A stretch of DNA of 46,338 nt from UBA9845 sp051889975 (GCA_051889975.1 JBJFDJ010000019.1:1-46338), one strand, 5' to 3'. Numbered from the stretch's first letter, positions 17,518-25,729 are shown. Numbers and translations are program-made. Notes: a model not told the origin generated them from the letters alone.

Positions 17518-17546
17518 ATTATATAATATAAAACAAATTTTCGCAA
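17518..17546 (-). promoter_or_regulatory. Promoter of the M50-scpA-scpB operon
   Basis: Minus-strand TTGCGA (17541-17546), 17-bp spacer, TATAAT (17518-17523). Confidence 0.65.
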
Positions 17547-17825
17547 TAAAAAATCCTGTAAAAAAATTTTACAAAACAAAAATATAATAAAATTAAAAAC
17601 AATCCACAAAAATCAAAGAGATAAAGATAAAAAAAATTGACCAAATAAAAATAAGCATAAAAAAGCCATAAAATAAAAGCATGATATTTTAAAGAAAAAA
17701 TAAAATGCTTAAAAAAATATTGATATTAAATGCATAAAATAAAATCAAATTTGCAAAAGATAAACAAAAAATTAACTTACAAATCATAAAAATTAATGCA
17801 AAAATCAAAGCGCAAAAAAAAAGCA
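17547..17825. other. Gene-free A-rich spacer
   Basis: Strongly strand-biased: the plus strand is mostly A with very few C or G. AAGCAT/ATGCTT and ATGCA-like short words recur. I see no gene, RNA or convincing palindrome. Confidence 0.6.
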
Positions 17826-17852
17826 TAAAAAAGCCAAATACAACATTTGGCT
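17826..17852 (-). terminator. Terminator of the second D,D-carboxypeptidase gene
   Basis: AGCCAAAT (17832-17839) pairs with ATTTGGCT (17845-17852); on the minus strand TTTTTT follows. Confidence 0.88.
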
Positions 17853-17871
17853 TAATAATTTTGTTATAAAT

Positions 17872-18843
17872 TTATATTTTCCACAAACTAAATATTTCAT
17901 GTATAACATCAACATAACTTGGAGTGATATAATCTTCTGTTGCAATTAAATTTGTAGTTTGCAAAATCTCGTCACCTTTTACGATGCTAATTGAACCAAC
18001 AACATCGCCCTTTTTAACTGGGCTTTTAATTTTGTTGATGTCAATTTTTGTTGTGTAATCGGTTGATTGACTTCCACATTTTTCAACAACAAATAAATCA
18101 GTTGCTGGCACACATTCCACAAAATTTTTGTTGCCCTTTAACTTTTCACTTGTAACAATAGGCAAAGAACTATCTACAATTTTTTTGCTTTTGAAATTGC
18201 TAAAACCATAGTTTAAAATATTTGATGAAATACTAAATCTATCACTGCTACTTCTTGCGCCCATAACAACCGAAATAAGTCGCATATCATTACGTTTTGC
18301 CGAAACACTTAAACAATAACCTGCTTCGTCCGTAAAGCCAGTTTTTCCACACTCACAGCCGGGATAATATTTAATTAATCTGTTGGTGTTTACAAGTTCG
18401 GTTACTCTGCCACTTTCATGCACCAAATTGTCCATCCAAATTGTGCTGTATTTATGATACAACTCATGAGTTGAAACAACATTTAAAAGTTTTGCAATAT
18501 CAAGCGCCGTTGAATATTGATTTAACGCTGGCAAACCAGTTGCATTGCCATACAAAGTATCATTCATGCCAAGTTCCTTTGCTCTTTGGTTCATTATTTC
18601 TACAAAAGCATTTTCTGTCCCTGCATAGTTTTCTGCCAAAACAACACTGCTATCGTTGGCACTTGCCACAACCACACTTTTTAACAAATCATCAATTTTG
18701 TATGATTTTCCTGCATCTAAAAATGCCTGACTTCCTTCCATACTTGCCGCATATTCACTAACAGGCAACATTGTATCAAGTGACCATTCGCCACATTCAA
18801 TTTTTTCCATTGTTAGCAAACTTGTCATCAGTTTTACCATGCT
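17872..18843 (-). CDS. D-alanyl-D-alanine carboxypeptidase (PBP5/DacB family), N-terminus lost in assembly gap
   Basis: Visible part (about 323 aa) begins at the catalytic serine of the SxxK motif (SMVK at the gap edge), followed by SAN (SANDSS) and KTG (CGKTGFTDEAG) and a PBP5-like C-terminal domain. The signal peptide and first 50-60 residues must lie in or beyond the N run. The short in-frame reading upstream of the gap is encoded by repeat DNA and is unlikely to be the true N-terminus. Its place beside punA-deoB-spoIIM matches the dacF-type gene of the Bacillus spoIIM-xerD-drm-pupG-dacF locus, so two carboxypeptidases lie within 6 kb. Confidence 0.88.
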   Translation of the reverse strand, partial: SMVKLMTSLLTMEKIECGEWSLDTMLPVSEYAASMEGSQAFLDAGKSYKIDDLLKSVVVASANDSSVVLAENYAGTENAFVEIMNQRAKELGMNDTLYGNATGLPALNQYSTALDIAKLLNVVSTHELYHKYSTIWMDNLVHESGRVTELVNTNRLIKYYPGCECGKTGFTDEAGYCLSVSAKRNDMRLISVVMGARSSSDRFSISSNILNYGFSNFKSKKIVDSSLPIVTSEKLKGNKNFVECVPATDLFVVEKCGSQSTDYTTKIDINKIKSPVKKGDVVGSISIVKGDEILQTTNLIATEDYITPSYVDVIHEIFSLWKI

Positions 18844-18943
18844 NNNNNNNNNNNNNNNNNNNNNNNNNNNNNNNNNNNNNNNNNNNNNNNNNNNNNNNNN
18901 NNNNNNNNNNNNNNNNNNNNNNNNNNNNNNNNNNNNNNNNNNN
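18844..18943. other. Assembly gap (100 N)
   Basis: Exactly 100 N, beginning immediately before the catalytic serine codon of the carboxypeptidase gene and ending next to the TTGCATAG repeats. A real length above 100 is likely, because the missing signal peptide region would not fit well. Confidence 0.97.
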
Positions 18944-18966
18944 CTTATTTTTAAATTTTTTATGTT

Positions 18967-19026
18967 TGCATAGTAGTATGCAACATTGCATAGCACTTAA
19001 TTATATTTTTGCATAGTAGTATGCAA
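18967..19026. repeat. TTGCATAG repeat array with two palindromes
   Basis: TTGCATAG at 18967, 18987 and 19009 (spacings 20 and 22). The first and third copies are part of the palindrome GCATA-GTAG-TATGC. On the minus strand the palindrome at 19009-19026 abuts a TATAAT (19000-19005), with TTTGCA (19022-19027) 16 bp upstream of it, so the array may overlap the carboxypeptidase promoter. Confidence 0.75.
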
Positions 19027-19056
19027 ATAAAAAATCAGTGATATTGTTCACTGATT
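19027..19056 (-). terminator. Terminator of punA
   Basis: AATCAGTGA (19033-19041) pairs with TCACTGATT (19048-19056); T-run follows on the minus strand. The plus strand also has a T-rich tail. Confidence 0.85.
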
Positions 19057-19075
19057 GTTTTTATATTTTCAAATT

Positions 19076-19894
19076 TTAAATCACTTCTATAAATTGAGGC
19101 AACAATTTAACAAGTTTTTGTGCGCCAATCTTTCCGTTTTGCAAAACTTCCAAATGCGACATCTTTGTTTTAGAAATTCCTGTTGCCATATTGCTGACCA
19201 AACTAATGCCAAACACTTTTATGTTGCATTGCCTTGCAACAATAACTTCTAGTGCAGTGCTCATGCCAACTAAATCAGCGCCCATATTATGCGCCATAAC
19301 TATCTCTGCTTTTGTTTCGTATGATGGACCCGTGTTTTGTAGATAAACACCTTGTTTAATCTTTACTTTATTCTGTTTTGCTATATCTTTAAATTTGATT
19401 ATATATTCATAACTAAAAGGTTCAGTCATATCAATAAATTGATTGCTTTTATCATAGTTTATTATTGGCCCGTTAATCAAAGGATTTTGCCCAGTTAAAT
19501 TTATTTGGTCAGTTATAATCACCAAATCACCAACTTTAAATGACTTGTTTACAGCACCAGCCGAATTAGTAGCTATAAGCGTTTCAACACCCAATTCTTT
19601 GAATATATAAACCGGCAAGCCTACTGTTTTAACATTGCCACAATCATAATAATGAAATCTGCCAAGTTGCAGGATAACATACTTGCCACCAAGTTTACCC
19701 AAAACAAATTTATTTTTATGACCAGCAACAGTTGTGTTTGGCATATTTGGGAGTTCATTGTAATCAATTTCAATTTTGTCTTCCACTATATCAACAATGT
19801 CACAAAGTCCACTGCCCAGCACGATTGCAATTTGTGGCGTAAAACTTATCTTTGATTTTATTGTTTTAACAATGTCTTTTATTATTTTTTCCAT
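19076..19894 (-). CDS. punA: Purine-nucleoside phosphorylase
   Basis: Phosphorolysis of purine nucleosides to free base and (deoxy)ribose-1-phosphate. The 272-aa protein has the trimeric PNP motifs: IVLGSGL phosphate loop, GRFHYYDCG, TNSAGAVN, GPSYETKAEI and GMSTALEVIVARQ. The gene overlaps deoB by 13 nt, and DeoB interconverts the sugar phosphate it makes, so the pair forms a nucleoside salvage unit. A terminator follows. Confidence 0.95.
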   Translation of the reverse strand: MEKIIKDIVKTIKSKISFTPQIAIVLGSGLCDIVDIVEDKIEIDYNELPNMPNTTVAGHKNKFVLGKLGGKYVILQLGRFHYYDCGNVKTVGLPVYIFKELGVETLIATNSAGAVNKSFKVGDLVIITDQINLTGQNPLINGPIINYDKSNQFIDMTEPFSYEYIIKFKDIAKQNKVKIKQGVYLQNTGPSYETKAEIVMAHNMGADLVGMSTALEVIVARQCNIKVFGISLVSNMATGISKTKMSHLEVLQNGKIGAQKLVKLLPQFIEVI

Positions 19895-21045
19895 ATCTTT
19901 TCCCCAATCAAAGAATTTGTGTTGTTTAATAAATAATCTTCAATAAAATTGCCAATTTCATTAAAGCCTGTAACCGTGCCCAAATTGACATTTGGCTTTA
20001 TGTTTTTGCCATAAATCAAAATTGGCGTGTATTCTCTTGAGTGGTCGCTTGAAGTTGTTGTTGGGTCGTTTCCGTGGTCTCCTGTGACAATTAAAATGTC
20101 GTCATCATTTAATTTGGTTATAAATTTAGATAAATAATTGTCAGTATTTTCTAGGCATTGAGCATATCCAACATAGTCATTTCTGTGGCCATAAAGCATA
20201 TCTGTATCAACTAAATTAATAAAAACCAGCCCTTCAAAATCTAATTTGCTAATCTTATCAACATCTTTTAAAGCATCGCTGTTGTTATGACTTGGATAAT
20301 CTTTTGTTATTGATTGGTGCGCAAAAATATCACTTATTTTGCCCACTGCAATAACATCTTTTTTTGCATCAAAAAGTTTTTTCATCGTGTTGTTTTTATC
20401 TGGGATTAGCGAAAAATCTTTTCTTAAATTGTTTAATCTTTCAAGCTTTCCATCCAAAGTTGTAAATGGTCTTGCTATAACGCGACCAACAGCATATTTG
20501 CCACTCATCACATCTCTAACTTTTTGGCAGTAGTCATATAGTTTTTCTGGCGGCATAACATTTTCGTGGCAAGCAATTTGCAAAACGCTATCAGCCGAAG
20601 TATATACAATTGGACTGCCTGTTTTAAGGTGCTCATCCCCATATTTCTCTATTATTTCCGTCCCACTGGCAACGCAATTGCCCAGTATTTTTTTGCCAAA
20701 TATTTTTTCAAGTTTGTCAACAACAGGTTTAGGAAATCCATTTGGAAATGTTGGCATGCTGTTTTTTCTTATTATGCCCATAAGTTCAAAATGACCAGTT
20801 GTTGTATCTTTGCCATTGCTCAACTCTCTTAATTTTCCATAAGCACCAATAGTTTGTTGTTGCTTGTTAAAATGCAAGCCATCAATATTTTTTATGCCCA
20901 GTTTTGTAAGGGTTGGCAAATTAAGTGGTGTTTTTTTGTTGATATTTTCAAATGTATTACTGCCCACATCACCAAAATCTTTGGCGTCTTCTGATGCACC
21001 AACACCAAAACCATCAATTACAAATAAAAAAACTCTCTTTTTCAT
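19882..21045 (-). CDS. deoB: Phosphopentomutase
   Basis: Interconverts (deoxy)ribose-1-phosphate and -5-phosphate. The 387-aa protein has the alkaline-phosphatase-fold metal sites DGFGVGA near the N-terminus and VTGDHGNDPTTTSSDHSREYTP near the C-terminus, and the usual DeoB length. The -10 box TATAAT (21052-21057) lies six bases before the ATG and no ribosome-binding site is visible, so the message is probably leaderless. punA follows with a 13-nt overlap. Confidence 0.95.
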   Translation of the reverse strand: MKKRVFLFVIDGFGVGASEDAKDFGDVGSNTFENINKKTPLNLPTLTKLGIKNIDGLHFNKQQQTIGAYGKLRELSNGKDTTTGHFELMGIIRKNSMPTFPNGFPKPVVDKLEKIFGKKILGNCVASGTEIIEKYGDEHLKTGSPIVYTSADSVLQIACHENVMPPEKLYDYCQKVRDVMSGKYAVGRVIARPFTTLDGKLERLNNLRKDFSLIPDKNNTMKKLFDAKKDVIAVGKISDIFAHQSITKDYPSHNNSDALKDVDKISKLDFEGLVFINLVDTDMLYGHRNDYVGYAQCLENTDNYLSKFITKLNDDDILIVTGDHGNDPTTTSSDHSREYTPILIYGKNIKPNVNLGTVTGFNEIGNFIEDYLLNNTNSLIGEKIWKK

Positions 21046-21051
21046 GTTTAT

Positions 21052-21080
21052 ATTATAACATTTAATTTAAAAAATATTAA
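21052..21080 (-). promoter_or_regulatory. deoB promoter, leaderless
   Basis: TATAAT on the minus strand at 21052-21057, six bases from the deoB ATG. The -35 region is weak (TTAATA at 21075-21080, 17-bp spacer) and overlaps the end of spoIIM. Confidence 0.5.
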
Positions 21081-21691
21081 ACAATTATAACAATAAAATT
21101 TGAAAAAATCTGCGCTATTATTCCAAGCAACAATATAAGCGCCACAATAATTAAACTAACACAAAATATATTTTTATATGGATAACAGCAAAATTTTGAA
21201 CTATTTCCGTTGCAGTCACAACTGATTTTGCAAAGCAACGAAACCACAACAAGCATTGCTATAATTGCAAAATTAATTAACAAATAACCAAGTAAGCAAA
21301 ATAATATGCCATGCAAACCAAACACAGAAATTATGATAATGCAATCCACCACCAAAATAAAACTGAGATATCCAAAAACCAAATAACATATAAATCTAAC
21401 AAAAGAAAAATTGTTTAAAATTAAGATTAAAAATTCCAAAAACAAAAATTTTAAGACATTGCAAATAAAAAAATTGAAGAAACTTCCCTTAGAAAAAAAG
21501 GCAACAATTGTTTTATCATTTATGTTTATCACTGTAAAATTATTGCAGTTATTTAGTCCAACACAAAGTCCCAAAGCCACGCCAACAATAATGGCAAAAA
21601 CTGAAAATAATATATATTTTTTGTTGCAATGAATAAACTCCAAGATGCTTTCTTTTACATAGTAAAAGTTGCGATAAATACTTTTTTTCAT
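21077..21691 (-). CDS. spoIIM: Stage II sporulation protein M-like membrane protein
   Basis: SpoIIM is part of the DMP complex that drives forespore engulfment. This 204-aa protein has about five membrane helices, starting near residue 28 after a short basic cytoplasmic start, and a central FSKGSFFNFF segment that fits the SpoIIM/DUF95 pattern. Similarity by eye is modest; the call rests partly on position, since spoIIM precedes deoB and punA in Bacillus and many Clostridia. A mother-cell (sigma-E) type promoter candidate lies just upstream. Confidence 0.7.
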   Translation of the reverse strand: MKKSIYRNFYYVKESILEFIHCNKKYILFSVFAIIVGVALGLCVGLNNCNNFTVININDKTIVAFFSKGSFFNFFICNVLKFLFLEFLILILNNFSFVRFICYLVFGYLSFILVVDCIIIISVFGLHGILFCLLGYLLINFAIIAMLVVVSLLCKISCDCNGNSSKFCCYPYKNIFCVSLIIVALILLLGIIAQIFSNFIVIIV

Positions 21692-21696
21692 AAGAT

Positions 21697-21725
21697 ATTA
21701 TATTAAAAAAAACTGCCAAATAGTC
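21697..21725 (-). promoter_or_regulatory. Candidate sigma-E promoter of spoIIM
   Basis: Minus-strand GACTATT (21719-21725), 14-bp spacer, AATATAAT (21697-21704), compared with KMATATT-N14-CATACAMT (6/7 and 6/8). The -10 ends five bases before the ATG. Confidence 0.45.
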
Positions 21726-21738
21726 TATGATTTTTTAA

Positions 21739-21777
21739 ACCAAAAAAAGAACATATCAAATCAATGATAGTGTTCTT
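21739..21777 (-). terminator. Terminator of spo0A
   Basis: AAGAACA and TGTTCTT arms with inner ATCA/TGAT pairing; a T7 run follows on the minus strand. Confidence 0.8.
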
Positions 21778-21819
21778 GTTTGTAACTTATTGAGTTGAAA
21801 TATTTAAACAAATTGCCGT

Positions 21820-22602
21820 TTAAAAAGTATCATAATTAGGACGGATATTGTATTTTATCTGCGATGCTATTATTTCGCTACACATATAAATAAATTCTCT
21901 GTTGGTTGGTTTTTTGCCAAGTTGCATTGACTTGCTAAAAAACACCTTGTGCCAGTTATCTTTGCCATAATTTTTCCATGCGCAATCTATGCAGTTTCTT
22001 ATATTTCGTTCAACATTAGCTATATTTGTTTTAAAAGTCGCTGCAATGTAAGGATATTGGTCTGACGCCAAAGCGTGAATAACACCATTGTTTAAAACAA
22101 CATTTTTAATGCATTCTCTTAAATAAGCACAGCCACAGTGTTTTGCCGAAAATCCTATTGAGCAAAGCAATTTATAAATTGCCATAGACAACCCATTTTT
22201 AAGTTCGTTTTCTTGCGTGTCTGCTATTTCTTCATACAACAACTTGCTTTGCATATCGTCAATAATGTCCGGCAGTTCGTTTATATCTGCTATTCCTATA
22301 TTTTTGCCCACAAAGTTTTTGTAAGCATTTGTTTGTGACTGATTTCCCAAAAAAATTATTCTGGTCTTTTTAAATTCATCTTTTTGCATAAAAGCCATAA
22401 TATTACTACTGCTAAAATTAATTGTTGCACAGTCGCAAAAAATCATTTTTGGTTTGATTGTTATGCTTTTAATCGTTAGTTCAACAAAATCTAGCACTGT
22501 AACTAAATTGATATTGAAGTTTTGACAAATCTTGTGTAGTTTGTATTCAATATCATAATTTTTTTTGCTATACAATATGGCCGTTAAATCAAATTTTATC
22601 AT
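21820..22602 (-). CDS. spo0A: Spo0A with a divergent receiver domain
   Basis: Master regulator of sporulation entry. The C-terminal DNA-binding domain (about residues 140-250) is clear: AYLRECIKNVV, YPYIAATFKTNIANVERNIRNCIDCAW and LGKKPTNREFI match the Spo0A_C family. The N-terminal receiver is degenerate: an Asp is kept where the phosphoacceptor belongs (D57 in IFCDC), but the acidic pair near residue 11 is Tyr-Ser and the switch Thr near residue 86 is Gly. Activation by the usual phosphorelay is therefore doubtful. It is followed by a terminator and preceded by its own promoter, with spoIVB upstream as in Bacillus. Ribosome-binding site GAGGTG. Confidence 0.9.
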   Translation of the reverse strand: MIKFDLTAILYSKKNYDIEYKLHKICQNFNINLVTVLDFVELTIKSITIKPKMIFCDCATINFSSSNIMAFMQKDEFKKTRIIFLGNQSQTNAYKNFVGKNIGIADINELPDIIDDMQSKLLYEEIADTQENELKNGLSMAIYKLLCSIGFSAKHCGCAYLRECIKNVVLNNGVIHALASDQYPYIAATFKTNIANVERNIRNCIDCAWKNYGKDNWHKVFFSKSMQLGKKPTNREFIYMCSEIIASQIKYNIRPNYDTF

Positions 22603-22624
22603 CTGTATTCACCTCTTTTATGTA

Positions 22625-22654
22625 ATAATAGCACAAGATAATTTGATTTGTCTA
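22625..22654 (-). promoter_or_regulatory. spo0A promoter
   Basis: Minus-strand TAGACA (22649-22654), 18-bp spacer, TATTAT (22625-22630), close upstream of GAGGTG and the ATG. Confidence 0.6.
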
Positions 22655-22658
22655 GCAT

Positions 22659-22680
22659 TTTTGTAAAATATTTTACAAAA
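22659..22680. promoter_or_regulatory. 22-bp perfect palindrome upstream of spo0A
   Basis: TTTTGTAAAAT/ATTTTACAAAA. A further half (ATTTTACAAAA) follows at about 22688-22698. It lies just upstream of the -35 box, between spoIVB and spo0A, so it is a likely regulator-binding site. It is not a GC-rich hairpin with a T-run. Confidence 0.6.
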
Positions 22681-22702
22681 TTTAAATATTTTACAAAATT
22701 CA

Positions 22703-23929
22703 TTAATTTATCATCCAATCCAAGTATATTCCAAAGCCTTTTGTTGGGTCATTTATAAAAACATGAGTTACTGCGCCAATAATTCTGCCGTTTTGAATAA
22801 TTGGACTTCCACTCATCCCCTGAATAATTCCACCAGTCTTTTGAAGAAGTTCTTTGTCTGTAACCTTGATAACCATACTTTTTTCATTTTTTGAACTTTG
22901 ATAATTTGTTTTTACAATTTCAATTTCATAGTCTTTTGCACCCTTTCCGTCTACAGAACTTCTTATGTATGCCTTGCCTGGCTTTGCAAACATTCTTCCA
23001 CCGGCTTTTAATATTTCTTTATCTTTTAATATGTCACTATCAAAATTTGCTTTGCCAAACACACCACAGTCGCAATTTTTGTCAACAAGTCCAAGATTGT
23101 TGCTACCTTGCATAAAAAGTCCTTTAATTTCGCCTGCTTTTCCCTTTGTGCCCTTTTTTAATCCAATAACTGTGCATTTATACATCTCGCCACTTTCAAT
23201 GTCAAAAACAGTTTTTGTGTCATTGTCACATATTGCATGCCCCAGTGCACCAAATCGCATATCGTCTTTTTTTATGTATGTTAAAGTGCCAATGCCCGAT
23301 GCGTCATCTTTAACCCAAAGCCCCAGTTTATATAGTCTGCTATTTGTGTCATAGGCACTTTTTATCTTTGTTGTAACAGTTTCACCTTTTCGCAAAAGTT
23401 CAACATTTAAATCTTTGTCTTTGTTTTTGTCGTTGTTTACAACCCTGCATATATCTGCCACTGATTTTATGTCTTCACTTTCTATTTTTTTAATAACATC
23501 TCCTTTTTTTATGTTACTGTCTTTTAAAGTGTCAACAACTCCATCAACGCCTTGCACTTTTGAACTGGAAATAATAACAACCCCATCACTATTTAAACTA
23601 AAGCCTACAATATCTCCACCAACATATAAATCTATATCTTCTAAATTGACATTTAAAGTTTTAAGAGTTAAAAAGTTAAACAATTTAACTTTTAATTTTA
23701 TATTTGATGTGCCACCAACACCCGCTTCAACATCGCCATAGCTTTTTAGCGAAACAAACTTTCCAAACTGATTAAAACTAGATAGGTTTTGTATTTCTTC
23801 TAAATTTAAATTAATTGTTGAAGGCATATTATAGATAGAAATAAAAGGAGTGTTTAGGCAAACAAAAACAGTGAATATGAAAAATATTACACCCAAAACA
23901 CTAAATAGTCTTTTTGTAATTTTACCCAT
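22703..23929 (-). CDS. spoIVB: SpoIVB peptidase
   Basis: Forespore serine protease that signals across the intermembrane space to activate sigma-K. The 408-aa protein has an N-terminal anchor (about residues 8-28), a PDZ domain (about 110-190) and an S55 peptidase domain with H231 in FGALGHAI and S375 in QGMSGSPI. The GGGG ribosome-binding site (23939-23942) lies in the arm of a hairpin that also serves as the recN terminator. The recN-spoIVB-spo0A order is conserved in spore formers. Confidence 0.95.
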   Translation of the reverse strand: MGKITKRLFSVLGVIFFIFTVFVCLNTPFISIYNMPSTINLNLEEIQNLSSFNQFGKFVSLKSYGDVEAGVGGTSNIKLKVKLFNFLTLKTLNVNLEDIDLYVGGDIVGFSLNSDGVVIISSSKVQGVDGVVDTLKDSNIKKGDVIKKIESEDIKSVADICRVVNNDKNKDKDLNVELLRKGETVTTKIKSAYDTNSRLYKLGLWVKDDASGIGTLTYIKKDDMRFGALGHAICDNDTKTVFDIESGEMYKCTVIGLKKGTKGKAGEIKGLFMQGSNNLGLVDKNCDCGVFGKANFDSDILKDKEILKAGGRMFAKPGKAYIRSSVDGKGAKDYEIEIVKTNYQSSKNEKSMVIKVTDKELLQKTGGIIQGMSGSPIIQNGRIIGAVTHVFINDPTKGFGIYLDWMIN

Positions 23930-23954
23930 AAAAAACTACCCCTTTTGGAGTAGT
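23930..23954 (-). terminator. recN terminator that masks the spoIVB ribosome-binding site
   Basis: ACTACCCC (23935-23942) pairs with GGAGTAGT (23947-23954), with one G-T pair and a four-base loop. On the minus strand five T follow and the next base opens the spoIVB ATG. The GGGG of the spoIVB ribosome-binding site is part of the stem. Confidence 0.8.
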
Positions 23955-23979
23955 TTAAGCATTCTATTTTTTTATATGC
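23951..23979 (-). promoter_or_regulatory. Candidate sigma-G/F promoter of spoIVB
   Basis: Minus-strand GCATA (23975-23979), 17-bp spacer, TAAACTA (23951-23957), which fits the forespore pattern (GNATR, then CATNNTA at 3-4 key positions). The start would fall in the hairpin loop, so the transcript would lack the left stem arm. Confidence 0.4.
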
Positions 23980-24004
23980 AAAAGTATTTTGTTAATTTTT
24001 GCTA

Positions 24005-25699
24005 TCACAAATTTTGTTTAAAATTGTCTTGCTCATCAATCATTTCTTTTGCATTTAGTTTTGCCGTTTCTGTTATTACACTGCCCGACATAAATCTTGC
24101 AACTTCTTCAATTTTTTCGGCATAATTCAAACGCTTTATGTTTGTGTAAGTTTTGCCATCTTGTTGGTTTTTGTAAATCAAATAGTTTACATCTGCCATG
24201 GCTGTTATGTGCTGACTGTGTGTTACAACTATAACTTGATGCGATTTGGAAATTATTGCCATATGTTTTGCAACTGCTTCACTTGTTTTGCCACTTATTC
24301 CTGTGTCGATCTCATCAAAAATCATTGTTGGCATATTGTCAACACTTGCAATTGCCGACTTTAACGCAAGCATAAATCTGCTTATTTCGCCACCACTTGC
24401 AATTTTGTTCAATGGCTTTTCAGGTTCGCCTATGTTGGCAGAAAATAATATCTCCACCTTGTCTAATCCATTGCTCAAAATATATGACTCATCCTCTAAA
24501 AATGGCTGGAAATTAAATCTTAACTTTGTATTTTTCATGTTTAAGTTTTCCAAATTAAACACGACCTTGTCAGCCAAGTTTTTAGCGCCAGTTTCTCTTA
24601 TATTGTGCAATTGTTTGCCCAATCTAAATAAGTTGCATAGCACTATGTTTTTTTCATTTTGCAAGGTGTCCAATTTTTCTTTTGCATTAATCAAATCAGC
24701 ACATTCTCTTTTGATTTTGTCCAAATAAACAAATATGTCTTCAAAAGTCTTGCCATATTTTCTAAAAAATGAATTATACAAGTCTAATCGTTCTTCGATT
24801 CTCTCTTGCTCATTTTCGTCAAAGTTTGAATTTTCATTATATTCTTCCAAAGTGTCAACAATATCAGCAAGTTCAATTTTAACGCTGTCTAACCTTTGCG
24901 CTAGTTCCTCTAAACTATCATCATATATGCAGGCTTGTTGAACACTGCTTTTTGCGTGAGTTATGTTAAACAAGGTGTTTTCATTTAAATAGTTGTAAGC
25001 GTCTAAAGTGCTAGTAACTATCTTTGAAATATTTGTCATACGCTTTTTGTTGATTTCCAAATTTTCAAACTCTTCTTGCGACAACTTTGCTTTTTCAATT
25101 TCGGCAATTTGATAATTTAAATACTCAATTGTCTTTTGCCTTTCTTCTTCATTTCCACCAAGTTGTCTGATTTGTGCATTAATTTCTTTTAGCTTGCAAT
25201 AATTCTTGCTATATTCGGCATACTCACTTGTTTGTTGCAAATTGCAAAAAGCATCCAGCAAGGTTAAATGATTTGCAGTGTCAAAAATAAAATAACTTTC
25301 ATGCTGACCATAACTATCAACCAAAATTGCAGACAGTTCTTTTAACATAGACAAAGTAACTGGTTGACCATTAATTTTTATTTGTCCTTTGCCTTCCAAG
25401 TTAAAACATCTGCTTATCAAAAATTCATCATCAACATCCAAATCATATTTGTCACAAAAGATTTTAATTGATGACTTGATATTTTGTTCAATTTCAAAAC
25501 AACCTATAACTCTGCATTGAGTTTCGCCACTTCTTATCAACGTTTTGTCACTTCTATCGCCCAAAAGCAAGCCAATGGCGTCAATCAAAATAGACTTGCC
25601 GGCACCAGTTTCGCCCGTAAGCACATTTAAACCATTTTCAAATTCAATTTCTAAATTGCTAATCAAAGCAATATTTTGCACATTTAAACTTTTTAACAT
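24005..25699 (-). CDS. recN: DNA repair protein RecN
   Basis: SMC-like ATPase for double-strand break repair. The 564-aa protein has Walker A GETGAGKS near residue 32, a long central coiled coil (about 150-370), the ABC signature region IASGGEISRFMLALK and Walker B MIFDEIDTGISG. It has the full family length. The promoter has a 24-nt leader without a visible ribosome-binding site. No SOS box is seen upstream. argR lies upstream but ends in its own terminator. Confidence 0.95.
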   Translation of the reverse strand: MLKSLNVQNIALISNLEIEFENGLNVLTGETGAGKSILIDAIGLLLGDRSDKTLIRSGETQCRVIGCFEIEQNIKSSIKIFCDKYDLDVDDEFLISRCFNLEGKGQIKINGQPVTLSMLKELSAILVDSYGQHESYFIFDTANHLTLLDAFCNLQQTSEYAEYSKNYCKLKEINAQIRQLGGNEEERQKTIEYLNYQIAEIEKAKLSQEEFENLEINKKRMTNISKIVTSTLDAYNYLNENTLFNITHAKSSVQQACIYDDSLEELAQRLDSVKIELADIVDTLEEYNENSNFDENEQERIEERLDLYNSFFRKYGKTFEDIFVYLDKIKRECADLINAKEKLDTLQNEKNIVLCNLFRLGKQLHNIRETGAKNLADKVVFNLENLNMKNTKLRFNFQPFLEDESYILSNGLDKVEILFSANIGEPEKPLNKIASGGEISRFMLALKSAIASVDNMPTMIFDEIDTGISGKTSEAVAKHMAIISKSHQVIVVTHSQHITAMADVNYLIYKNQQDGKTYTNIKRLNYAEKIEEVARFMSGSVITETAKLNAKEMIDEQDNFKQNL

Positions 25700-25729
25700 A
25701 AGTAAACCATTATATATATTATTATTTTT

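Noticed and set aside
18944..18996. N-terminus of the second carboxypeptidase read through the gap
   Set aside because: It is encoded by repeat DNA, has no signal peptide, and depends on the placeholder gap length.
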